Shown here piece by piece: positions 15,191-22,760 of a stretch of 28,958 bases of DNA (position 1 is its first letter; each line of letters starts with the position of its first letter). The DNA is from an uncultured Lachnospiraceae bacterium (GTDB lineage: Bacteria; Bacillota; Clostridia; Lachnospirales; Lachnospiraceae): NCBI GenBank assembly GCA_910587305.1, contig CAJUKV010000043.1:1-28958 (forward strand), read 5' to 3'. The notes below the pieces were generated by a model. The model made no database searches and was not told the DNA's origin. It saw nothing but the letters and a program-made list of their open reading frames with translations. Made by a program: the position numbers and the translations under genes.

Positions 15191-15662
15191 AAAATACCTC
15201 CAGATGATTTACTTTTGGTTAGTTTTTGTCATCCGGAAATTTTTTATTCGTTTTACAACTACTTTTCACATATTGGTTAGCCATCCGCTCCTTTTTGAAT
15301 TTTCATCCGCGTAGAAGCAGCGTCTTCGGTCATCCTTCCAAAAGGTTTCCCTACAGAAGTTGTCTTTTTACAAGACAATAACATAGCTTCATAAGAAATC
15401 CATATGGAAAAAGCAATGTAATTATGATACGATATAAGCGGTAAAAATATTATTCATGGAGGAAAGATTATGTGTGGAATAAAATCCGATGATAGAACGC
15501 TTTCATATTTTGCGAACATTTGATCATTATTAACAACATAGAGGCTACGTTTGGACAAAAACTTCCAAACTACTTATCAGCGCAGTACCACAAGCACAGC
15601 TTGCGGTATGCACAAATAAAGCAAAGGTGAACTTCGTTCGCCTCGCAGAAATGAGGAGAAAG
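15191..15662. other. Intergenic region with tiny ORFs and hairpins
   Basis: No full-length gene. On the minus strand a 21-codon frame (15219-15284, beginning MANQYVKSSCK) has AAGGAG 3 bases before its ATG. Another short minus frame ends ...RMKIQKGADG just upstream. On the plus strand a GGAGG site precedes the ATG at 15471, but the frame closes after 17 codons. Two hairpins lie near 15580-15650 (ACCACAAG/CTTGCGGT and GGTGAAC/GTTCGCC). It looks like a remnant or repeat-rich spacer. Confidence 0.4.
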
Positions 15663-16136
15663 ATGGATTATAAAATCAGAAAAATAAATGAACATGAATA
15701 CCATATTCTTGAAAATTTTTTGTATGAAGCGATTTTTGTTCCAAAAGGTACCCAGCCGCCTCCAAGGGCCATCATCCAAAAGCCGGAATTGCAGGTGTAT
15801 TTAACCGATTTTGGAAAACACCCCGGGGATTACGGTCTGGCTGCGGAGGTTGACGGAAAAATTGTGGGGGCAGTCTGGGTACGCATTATGAACGATTACG
15901 GGCATATCGACGACGAAACCCCTTCCTTTGCCATTTCCCTTTACCAGGAATACCGTCATTTCGGGATAGGAACCGCCATGATGGAAGAAATGCTGCATCT
16001 TTTGAAAAAGGAAGGTTATCAGCAGACATCCCTTGCCGTTCAAAAAGAAAATTACGCGGTGAGAATGTATCAAAAGGTGGGATTTGAAATTGTGGATGAA
16101 AACAGCGAGGAATACATCATGCTCTGCAAATTATAG
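15663..16136 (+). CDS. GNAT-family N-acetyltransferase
   Basis: 157 residues from the ATG at 15663, with GAGGAG 4 to 9 bases upstream; the longer frame has no ribosome binding site. The fold is that of GNAT acetyltransferases: strand 4 (GLAAEVDGKIVGAVWVRIM) leads to the acetyl-CoA pyrophosphate loop with RHFGIG (Q/RxxGxG/A pattern), then a helix and the conserved YAVRMYQKVGFEIV near the end. The substrate (amine, amino acid or peptide N-terminus) cannot be told. It is monocistronic and followed by a perfect hairpin. Confidence 0.85.
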   Translation: MDYKIRKINEHEYHILENFLYEAIFVPKGTQPPPRAIIQKPELQVYLTDFGKHPGDYGLAAEVDGKIVGAVWVRIMNDYGHIDDETPSFAISLYQEYRHFGIGTAMMEEMLHLLKKEGYQQTSLAVQKENYAVRMYQKVGFEIVDENSEEYIMLCKL

Positions 16137-16151
16137 CGGGCGTAAAGTTTT

Positions 16152-16179
16152 GAGGGTGTGGATTGAAGTCCACACCCTC
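16152..16179. terminator. Perfect hairpin between convergent genes
   Basis: An 11-bp perfect stem (GAGGGTGTGGA 16152-16162 with 16169-16179) and a 6-nt loop lie between the ends of the GNAT and MATE genes. There is no T-run, so termination is probable but not certain; it may serve both directions. Confidence 0.6.
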
Positions 16180-16221
16180 TGCAATCACGGTCGAGTCCTC
16201 CCCTATGCTTTTCCTGACATA

Positions 16222-17646
16222 TTACCCTGCCTGTGCAGTTGCGGAAAGCGGATTCCACACCCCTCTCACATAACAAATCAAAAATAACACAAATAGCAGC
16301 AGGTTATGGGCAATCATACACGCCCAGGCGGAAATCAGCCCCAGCCCCAAAAGCTGCGTACAGATAAAAGTGCCCACAATCCGCACCAGCCACATACCGA
16401 TAATATTATACACAAACGGCCGTTTTGTCCTTCCCACTCCCATCATAAATCCTTCTATTATAATAGAAAACCCGTAAAAAGGCTCCGAAACCGCCACCAT
16501 GCGAAGCACGCTTTTTCCCAGCGAAATAACCTCGTCGCTTGAGGAAAATAACCGCATCAGCCCCGGCGCTGCCAAAAAGAGGCAAGCCCCGGACCCAATC
16601 ATTAAAATGATTTCCAGAGGAATAAACATGGACGCCAGATTTTTCATACGTTTGCCGTCATTGGCGCCATAGGCGTTGCCCGCAAGGGTGGCCGCCGCCG
16701 TCTGCATCCCGAAGCCGGGAATATAAAAAGCGGATTCCACCGTATTGGCAATGGTATGCGCCGCTGTGGACGTCTCTCCAAGGGAATTAATCATTGCCGC
16801 AAACGCCACATAACCAAGAGAAGTGCCAAAGCGCTGGAGCATATTGGGAAAGGCAACCTTAAGACAGGGCTTTAAAATCTGCATGTCGGGGGTAAACTTC
16901 TGTCCCCGCGGCGAAATTCGGGGATGCCTCCACAATACATAAGTGATGCAAATACCACCTATGGTAAAAGCTATGGCGCTGGCTACGGCCGCCCCAATCA
17001 CCCCAAGCCCCGCTCCCCACATCCGTAAATGAAAGGAAAATACCGATATTTCCCTGGCAGGGTAAATCAGGAGGAAGTTAAAGACCACATTGACCAGATT
17101 CACCAGCACGCCTATTTTCATAGGCGTTTTCGTATCCCCCGCCGACCGGAGCACGGTTCCGAAAATAATGCTGGCGGTTCTTGGCAGCATAGGAAGGTAC
17201 AGAATCAGAAAATACTGCGACGCCATCGCCCTGATGCTTTTATCTACCTGCATCCATACGGGCACCATCCCGCTTAAGGATACCGTCACAATGGTAAAGA
17301 AAACGCCCAGAACAAACGTTATCAAAACCGCCTGTGAAACCGCCCGTTTTGCGACGGCCTGTTCGTTTGCTCCGTATGCCTTGGCTATATAGGAGAGAAA
17401 TCCCACGCCCACGGCGGAAATGGTGCTGCCAATCAGCCAATTGACGGTGCCCGTGGAGCCAACCGCGGCCGTCGCCTGAGTCCCTAAGGAGCCCACCATC
17501 GCCGTGTCAATGTATTGAACGGCGGTCTGCATCAATTGTTCTAACATAGTGGGCCATGCAAGGGTAAGAATCGTCAACAGCATACCGCGGTCTATCCATT
17601 TTTTGTCCGCTAATTTACTTGATTTCGATAATGGTATGTTTCTCAT
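16222..17646 (-). CDS. MATE-family efflux transporter
   Basis: 474 residues with twelve predicted transmembrane helices, the normal length for MATE multidrug/sodium antiporters. Family marks are LAWPTMLEQLMQTAVQYIDTAMVGSLG at the first helix and the second-half repeat FPNMLQRFGTSLGYVAFAAMINSLG. The start is 22 bp after the beta-helix gene stop, so the two are probably co-transcribed. The ribosome binding site is weak. It likely exports a small molecule; the substrate is unknown, and a link to the upstream enzyme is inference. Confidence 0.9.
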   Translation of the reverse strand: MRNIPLSKSSKLADKKWIDRGMLLTILTLAWPTMLEQLMQTAVQYIDTAMVGSLGTQATAAVGSTGTVNWLIGSTISAVGVGFLSYIAKAYGANEQAVAKRAVSQAVLITFVLGVFFTIVTVSLSGMVPVWMQVDKSIRAMASQYFLILYLPMLPRTASIIFGTVLRSAGDTKTPMKIGVLVNLVNVVFNFLLIYPAREISVFSFHLRMWGAGLGVIGAAVASAIAFTIGGICITYVLWRHPRISPRGQKFTPDMQILKPCLKVAFPNMLQRFGTSLGYVAFAAMINSLGETSTAAHTIANTVESAFYIPGFGMQTAAATLAGNAYGANDGKRMKNLASMFIPLEIILMIGSGACLFLAAPGLMRLFSSSDEVISLGKSVLRMVAVSEPFYGFSIIIEGFMMGVGRTKRPFVYNIIGMWLVRIVGTFICTQLLGLGLISAWACMIAHNLLLFVLFLICYVRGVWNPLSATAQAG

Positions 17647-17668
17647 AAAAATATTTTTTCATCCTGTC

Positions 17669-18952
17669 TCACAAATCTATAAACGTGTTATCTTCCTCAA
17701 CAAAATTCCCGTCGTCCATCTGATTTCTCACAAAGGGCACTCCCCTGCGCACATAAAAAGTATTATGTGCAATGTAAGCGTCCGGATTGCCGCTTGGGCT
17801 GATGGTCCCGCCCAAATCATCATAGCTGATATTATGGCAGAAGGAATTGTGAACCGCCTGCTCAAGACAGAACATCACGCAGCCTCCCTCGTTCATACGG
17901 CTGTAATTGTACTCATATCTTGTGCCGTCCCCGGAATCCGCATCGTACGCCATCCCGTCCTGATTGAGCCTTGTATCCGCCGCCGCGTTGTATCTAAGCA
18001 ACGCATCCTTGCACTTCCACGGCCAGATTGCCGCCGCCACCTTTCCCATACGATTTTCCGGGAAACGATAGATTCTGTCGTTCATTTCCTGCGCCACGCT
18101 CTCCGCCGTATTGTGCTCGATTACAGGCTCTGACGCATACATCACCGTAATTCCGTCTCCGCCGCACTCCTTCACATAGTTGTTGCGGACAACAATTTCC
18201 CGATGTCCATAGCGGTAAAACAGCTCTTTTGAAAGCTCGGCCTCCTTAAATTTGTCATGCTGATAGGTATACCCCACGGCAATCCCCCACCGGCTTACCC
18301 TGTACACAAAGCAGTTTTCCACCGTAATTTGTTCATATCTCGCAACCTGCGTCTTTTCCTCATCATCCGGTTTTAAGGCGGTCATGTAGATTCCGCCGTT
18401 GTTCATATGCTTGTTATAGACATTCCCCTGTACATGGTGGATGCATAAATTGTCTAAATGGATTCCTTTGACGGTTCCTTTGTTTTTTGCCACCACCGCC
18501 ACACCCGTCCTGTCCATTTTATGAGGCGCGCCGTAATCCTCTCCCGGGATATCCTCTCCGCTGTTTGTAATCTCAATATCATGCACCAGCACATAAGATG
18601 CGTCATAAAGCAAAATGGCGGAGGAGACATAACCTTTATATACATGGGTTTCGGCGTCTAAGGCCGTCCCGTAATCCTGATACCAGATTCCGTTTCCATT
18701 GGCGCGGACAACCGGCGGCAGGCCCTCCCCATAACACCCTATTTCAATGGGATTTTCCGCGCTGCCGCTGTCCTTAATCCGCAAAAACTGATTTTCAAAT
18801 ACGGAGCCGCATTCTAACAGCACCCTGTCTCCCGGATACAGTTTCAGACCGTTTACTTTGCCTAAAGTCCGAAAAGGAGCCTGCGCGGAGCAGCCTTCAT
18901 TTCCGTCGTCGCCTTTAAGGGCGCTGACATAATATGTCTTGGACAAGCCCAT
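17669..18952 (-). CDS. Right-handed beta-helix protein
   Basis: 427 residues from the ATG at 18952 with GGAGG 6 bases upstream. It begins TYYVSALKGDDGNEG, the usual start of pectate-lyase-like beta-helix proteins, followed by FRTLGKVNGLKLYPGDRVLLECG. The middle has many short Asn-rich rungs (VENCFVYRVSRWGIAVG, VVRNNYVKECGGDGI). These proteins bind or cut polysaccharides. There is no signal peptide, so it is either cytoplasmic or exported by another route. It overlaps the end of the upstream gene by 38 bp and is probably in one operon with it and the MATE gene. The catalytic residues cannot be identified. Confidence 0.75.
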   Translation of the reverse strand: MGLSKTYYVSALKGDDGNEGCSAQAPFRTLGKVNGLKLYPGDRVLLECGSVFENQFLRIKDSGSAENPIEIGCYGEGLPPVVRANGNGIWYQDYGTALDAETHVYKGYVSSAILLYDASYVLVHDIEITNSGEDIPGEDYGAPHKMDRTGVAVVAKNKGTVKGIHLDNLCIHHVQGNVYNKHMNNGGIYMTALKPDDEEKTQVARYEQITVENCFVYRVSRWGIAVGYTYQHDKFKEAELSKELFYRYGHREIVVRNNYVKECGGDGITVMYASEPVIEHNTAESVAQEMNDRIYRFPENRMGKVAAAIWPWKCKDALLRYNAAADTRLNQDGMAYDADSGDGTRYEYNYSRMNEGGCVMFCLEQAVHNSFCHNISYDDLGGTISPSGNPDAYIAHNTFYVRRGVPFVRNQMDDGNFVEEDNTFIDL

Positions 18953-19358
18953 AATATTCCTCCTCCCTTATTCGTTTTTCAATGACATCCTCCACATCCT
19001 CATAGGGGAAGATATCTCCAAAATACCGGGTAAACAAATCCTGATTTTCTCTGTAAAAACGTTCCTTTTCTTCCCCGGTAATCACCTTATACGCATAACC
19101 GGCCGCTTTTCCCGACACAAAGTCCAGGCGGAATTTTGTAAGCTCATGCTGCAAGTAGGCAGGCTTTCCATAACAGGTGATTCCGTATACGATTTTTCCT
19201 TCCTTCAGCCGGTTTTGCAGCTTTTCATTTTTCTTTCTTCTGCGCATCTCCACCGCTTCCAGCCCGGCGTCTTCTATAAATCCTGCGTTTACGGCAAGCG
19301 TAAGCTCCGCTTTTACCTTCTCCCGCTCGTCCGCATTCAATCCCCATTCATCCCTCAT
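18915..19358 (-). CDS. Hypothetical protein, 147 aa
   Basis: The start at 19358 (MRDEWGLNADEREKVK) is chosen because AAGGAG lies about 8 bases upstream; the longer frame lacks a ribosome binding site. The product is soluble, mostly helical and strongly charged, with a Lys/Arg/Glu-rich middle (MRRRKKNEKLQNRLKEG) and an acidic C-terminal part. No family recognised. It is the first gene of the apparent operon and overlaps the beta-helix gene by 38 bp, which suggests translational coupling. Confidence 0.6.
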   Translation of the reverse strand: MRDEWGLNADEREKVKAELTLAVNAGFIEDAGLEAVEMRRRKKNEKLQNRLKEGKIVYGITCYGKPAYLQHELTKFRLDFVSGKAAGYAYKVITGEEKERFYRENQDLFTRYFGDIFPYEDVEDVIEKRIREEEYYGLVQDILCQRP

Positions 19359-19479
19359 TGCATTCTCCTTATTATTGTGACGGGCGATTAGATTTTCTTT
19401 GCTGTCTGATGAACATTGTCCGATTATGCGGCATGCACCGGGCGGAAATTGGAAAATCATATCGCCTGACAGTAGCAGT

Positions 19480-20043
19480 TCAAATTATATTAAATGTTTT
19501 CATTTCCATACAGTTGTTATTTTCAAAAGAAAACCGCACAATCCAGGGCATCAGATTCCTTATCTTCTGAAACTCCTCATATCCAAAAGACGAATCAAAA
19601 TAATGGATAATCGTGCTTAGAGCGGTTCCATGACTGCCAATCACCACATTTTTTCCATTATACATTTTTAATACCCGCTCAAGCGCCTGAATATTTCGGT
19701 TCTGCACCTCCAGAAGAGATTCCCCTTCCGAAAGCTTAAAATGGAAATCTTCCCATTGCTTTTTACAAAAACCCTCGAAATCCTCTATCCATTCACTTTC
19801 AACCTTTCTCTCTTTGAAGCCATCTATGAGCTCTATTTCCAGCCCCTTGGCATCCGCAAATTCTTTCACGGTATCTACGGCTCTCTTATATGGGCTTGAT
19901 AAAACAACGTCTATATCCTTGTCCCACAAAAATTCCGTCACCCGTTTTCTGTCCTCCAATCCCTGGGCGGTCAATTCACGGGTGAAATCGTCATGATTAT
20001 GAAAATTGGGCGTCGCGTGGCGCACAAAATATACCGTAGTCAT
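19480..20043 (-). CDS. Histidine phosphatase family protein
   Basis: 187 residues, ATG at 20043 with AAGGAGG upstream. The phosphoglycerate-mutase-like active site is intact: RHA with catalytic His9 (FVRHATPN), Arg at SSPYKRAVDTV, Glu in the FKERKVESEW segment, and the second His in GSHGTALS (His138). This superfamily dephosphorylates sugar phosphates, phosphoserine or nucleotides, and the substrate cannot be assigned. It is transcribed away from the threonine-aldolase-type gene. Confidence 0.9.
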   Translation of the reverse strand: MTTVYFVRHATPNFHNHDDFTRELTAQGLEDRKRVTEFLWDKDIDVVLSSPYKRAVDTVKEFADAKGLEIELIDGFKERKVESEWIEDFEGFCKKQWEDFHFKLSEGESLLEVQNRNIQALERVLKMYNGKNVVIGSHGTALSTIIHYFDSSFGYEEFQKIRNLMPWIVRFSFENNNCMEMKTFNII

Positions 20044-20170
20044 TTTAATCCTCCTTACTTTCCATCAGCTACGAATCCTGCCGCTATTTCCGGATAGCCC
20101 GGGCCGCCCTGTCGCCAAAGTATTATGTCGCAAACCGTAAAGCAATATGGAACCGTTTACAATAAGGCAG

Positions 20171-20199
20171 TTGACCAAAGTATCCTTATAAAGTATATT
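20171..20199 (+). promoter_or_regulatory. Promoter of the threonine-aldolase-type gene
   Basis: TTGACC (20171-20176) and TATATT (20194-20199) are 17 bp apart, giving a leader of about 70 nt to the ATG at 20275. The ribosome binding site TAGGAG is about 8 bases before the start. Confidence 0.7.
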
Positions 20200-20274
20200 C
20201 ATTATATATGAAAAATTAAATTCTGTCATGTTTTACAGATCAGTTTATAGTAACATTTTATAGGAGTATCAACT

Positions 20275-21312
20275 ATGATTTCTTTTGAAAACGATTATAT
20301 TGCCGGCGCGCACCCACAGGTCTTAAACCGTCTTGTGGAAACAAATCTTGAAAACCTCTCCGGATACGGAGCTGATCCCTACTGCGAAAGCGCCAAAGAT
20401 AAAATCAAAAAAGCCTGCGCTCATCCTGAGGCGGAAGTCGAACTTTTAGTCGGCGGCACGCAGACGAACCTGGTTGTCATATCAACCATGCTTCATGACC
20501 ATGAAGGGGTTATCGCCGCCGGGACAGGCCACATCAATGTCCACGAGGCCGGCGCAATTGAATATACCGGGCATAAAGTTTTGGCCCTTCCCCATACCGA
20601 CGGAAAGCTGATGCCGGAAGTTCTGAAAAAATATCTTGCAGATTTTTATGCCGACGAAACCTATCCCCACATGGTATTTCCGGGGATGGTCTACATCTCG
20701 CATCCCACCGAATACGGCACGCTCTATACCCTGGACGAACTGACACGGCTTTCGGAACTTTGCCGCAGCTATCAAGTTCCCCTTTATTTAGACGGCGCGC
20801 GCCTGGCCTACGGCCTTATGAGCCAAAAGACGGACGTAACGCTGCCCGATATCGCGCGGCTGTGCGATGTGTTTTATATTGGCGGGACAAAGGCGGGCGC
20901 TTTATGCGGCGAGGCGGTTGTTTTTACCAGGAAAAACATGCCCCCGCATTTCATCACCTCCATCAAAAAGCGGGGAGCGCTCCTTGCAAAAGGCAGGCTC
21001 GTCGGCGTTCAGTTTGACGCTCTTTTTACGAATAATTTATATTTTGAGATTGGCCGCCATGCCATCCAAATGGCGGAAAAATTAAAAATGATTTTTCACC
21101 AAAAAGAGATTCCCTTTTATCTGGAATCCCCGACGAACCAGCAGTTTGTTATTTTTGACAACGCGCAAATGGAAAAACTGCGGCAGCAGGTTGGTTTTAG
21201 TTTTTGGGAAAAATATGATAAAGACCGCACGGTAGTCCGCTTTGTAACAAGCTGGTCCACCACGGAGGATGACTTGAAGAAATTGGAAATACTGCTATCG
21301 GAATTAAAATAA
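20275..21312 (+). CDS. Low-specificity threonine aldolase / beta-eliminating lyase family
   Basis: 345 residues. The fold type I PLP enzyme is complete: His90 (INVHEAGAI) can stack on the cofactor, Asp173 in YLDGARLAYG contacts the pyridine nitrogen, and Lys206 in YIGGTKAGALCG forms the Schiff base. The best match is L-threonine (or allo-threonine) aldolase, which splits threonine to glycine and acetaldehyde. Related beta-eliminating lyases cannot be excluded. It has its own promoter and ends at the strong terminator at 21441-21488 shared with the kdgK side. Confidence 0.85.
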   Translation: MISFENDYIAGAHPQVLNRLVETNLENLSGYGADPYCESAKDKIKKACAHPEAEVELLVGGTQTNLVVISTMLHDHEGVIAAGTGHINVHEAGAIEYTGHKVLALPHTDGKLMPEVLKKYLADFYADETYPHMVFPGMVYISHPTEYGTLYTLDELTRLSELCRSYQVPLYLDGARLAYGLMSQKTDVTLPDIARLCDVFYIGGTKAGALCGEAVVFTRKNMPPHFITSIKKRGALLAKGRLVGVQFDALFTNNLYFEIGRHAIQMAEKLKMIFHQKEIPFYLESPTNQQFVIFDNAQMEKLRQQVGFSFWEKYDKDRTVVRFVTSWSTTEDDLKKLEILLSELK

Positions 21313-21407
21313 CATCAGTTACTGTACTTCGTAAGCCAGTCAAAAACCCGCCGCATGTCCCATGCGCTTCTTTAGTGGCATGCTTCCTCTGCACGAGCCT
21401 ATCAAAC

Positions 21408-21430
21408 GCTGTCACGCTTCGCGAGACAGC
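21408..21430. other. Intergenic hairpin
   Basis: GCTGTC and CGC pair with GCG and GACAGC around a TTC loop with one A-A mismatch. It lies between the aldolase stop and the main terminator. Confidence 0.45.
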
Positions 21431-21440
21431 TTATTAATAC

Positions 21441-21488
21441 AAAAGAAAGGTTACTGCAAACCATTCTATTTGCAGTAACCTTTCTTTT
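21441..21488. terminator. Strong bidirectional terminator
   Basis: A perfect 20-bp stem (21441-21460 with 21469-21488) with an 8-nt loop, A-rich at one end and T-rich at the other. It lies between the convergent aldolase-type and kdgK genes and can stop both. Confidence 0.9.
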
Positions 21489-21516
21489 AGGGAGTCCGAC
21501 TTTTCGAAACTTTCTT

Positions 21517-22605
21517 TTAGCGTTTAATATCATAATTCATATTCATAAGATTGCGAATGCTCTCCACATCGTCCGTAATATTGGCGTCGCCCCTGATGGT
21601 ATGCTTGATTGCGCTGCTTGCAACCGCAAAGTTGACCATATCCATGGGCTTATATCCATGCATCATCGCGTAAATCAGTCCGCTTGCAAAAGCGTCTCCG
21701 CCGCCGACACGGTCTAAAATGTTAAAGGTAAACATTCTGCTCTCAAAGGTGTGGTTTTCATACCACAAAAACGCTTTCAGGCTGTTTTCACTGCCGCTGT
21801 GGGCATAGCGCACATGCCTTGCAATGCATTTAAGGTTAGGATACCTCGCCGCAAACGCGCGGAAAATCTCATCCTGCTGTTCATAGCTTGGCTGCAGCGG
21901 CACGCCGTCCTTCACGTCCCCTTTGCCGTGGTCACTTTCATCCTTCCACAAATGATAGGGCTCAATGCCAAGCAGAACGTCCACATAAGGAAGACACCGG
22001 GTGCAAAAATCTCTCGCTTCCTCCCATGTCCACAGTTTGCTGCGGAAATTTCCGTCAAAGCTGACCGTGATGCCCTTTTCCTTTGCCACCTTTAAGCTGT
22101 CTAGAATCAGCTTGCCGCATCCCGGTGAAAGAGCAGGTGTTATCCCACTTAAATGAAGCCAGGTAAAGCCTTCTAAAAGTTCGTTTAAGTCCACCGTCTT
22201 AAAATCAAACTCCGAAATCGCACTGTTTTTCCGGTCATAAATGACCTTGCTGGCCCTGATTCCATATCCGGTTTCCAGGTAATAGCTTCCAAGACGATGG
22301 GTGGGCGTCTGCTTTGGCGTGCTTAAAATAACAGGCGTACAGTGCACGTCATTGCTTCGCAGCATACGGATTGCGCTTTTTCCGAGACTGTTATTGGGAA
22401 CCACACTGAAAAACGTGCTGTCAACTCCCAAGTTTGCAAGCGCTAATGCTATATTAGCTTCACTTCCTCCATAGCTGGCTTCAAAGCTGGAAGCCATACG
22501 TATTTTTTCATAATCAGGAGGCGTCAGCCGCAGCATAATCTCACCAATGGTAATGAATTTATCTGTGTTATCGTTGTTTTTTAAAAGTGGATTTGCATGC
22601 TCCAT
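21517..22605 (-). CDS. kdgK: 2-Keto-3-deoxygluconate kinase (PfkB family)
   Basis: 362 residues from the ATG at 22605, which has GAGGAGG about 7 bases upstream; the longer frame (to 22731) runs through the leader hairpin and is rejected. The PfkB family is shown by ASYGGSEANIALALANLGV near the N-terminus and the anion-hole motif DRVGGGDAF with catalytic Asp304. The LGSYYLETGYGIRASKVIYDR segment and the neighbouring sugar-acid dehydratase favour 2-keto-3-deoxygluconate, which it would phosphorylate to KDPG. The exact sugar acid could differ (for example keto-deoxygalactonate). It lies downstream of the dehydratase gene on the same strand. Confidence 0.85.
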   Translation of the reverse strand: MEHANPLLKNNDNTDKFITIGEIMLRLTPPDYEKIRMASSFEASYGGSEANIALALANLGVDSTFFSVVPNNSLGKSAIRMLRSNDVHCTPVILSTPKQTPTHRLGSYYLETGYGIRASKVIYDRKNSAISEFDFKTVDLNELLEGFTWLHLSGITPALSPGCGKLILDSLKVAKEKGITVSFDGNFRSKLWTWEEARDFCTRCLPYVDVLLGIEPYHLWKDESDHGKGDVKDGVPLQPSYEQQDEIFRAFAARYPNLKCIARHVRYAHSGSENSLKAFLWYENHTFESRMFTFNILDRVGGGDAFASGLIYAMMHGYKPMDMVNFAVASSAIKHTIRGDANITDDVESIRNLMNMNYDIKR

Positions 22606-22650
22606 ATGTAATTCCTCCTCTCCCGGGTGCCATTTTTCTCCGGTTGGCAC

Positions 22651-22663
22651 GCAAACGCTTACA
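22651..22663 (-). promoter_or_regulatory. cre-like site in the kdgK leader
   Basis: The minus-strand core TGTAAGCGTTTGC fits the CcpA core pattern TGNAANCGNWNNC at every fixed position. It lies about 45 bp upstream of the kdgK ATG, inside the leader, where a bound CcpA would act as a roadblock. Such short matches can occur by chance. Confidence 0.4.
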
Positions 22664-22700
22664 CATCTCTGTCTGACTTCGTGAAAACCTTTCCGTTCAT

Positions 22701-22743
22701 AACCGCAGAAAAAATACCTGTTTGCGTTCATTTTTCTGCGGTT
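22701..22743 (-). other. Hairpin in the kdgK leader
   Basis: AACCGCAGAAAAA-type arms at 22730-22743 and 22701-22715 pair over 13 to 14 bp around a loop of about 14 nt. It starts within a few bases of the predicted transcript start. It may stabilise the mRNA 5' end, or act as an attenuator for read-through from the dehydratase gene. There is no T-run after the stem. Confidence 0.55.
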
Positions 22744-22752
22744 ATTATACCA
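22744..22752 (-). promoter_or_regulatory. Extended -10 promoter of kdgK
   Basis: TATAAT (22744-22749, minus strand) with TG one base upstream makes an extended -10 element. It overlaps the 3' end of the dehydratase gene. No clear -35 is visible. Confidence 0.55.
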
Positions 22753-22760
22753 TACTTTTC

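Noticed and set aside
21517..22731. 404-residue version of the KDG kinase
   Set aside because: The extra 42 residues run through the leader hairpin and cre-like site; the ATG at 22605 has a proper ribosome binding site.
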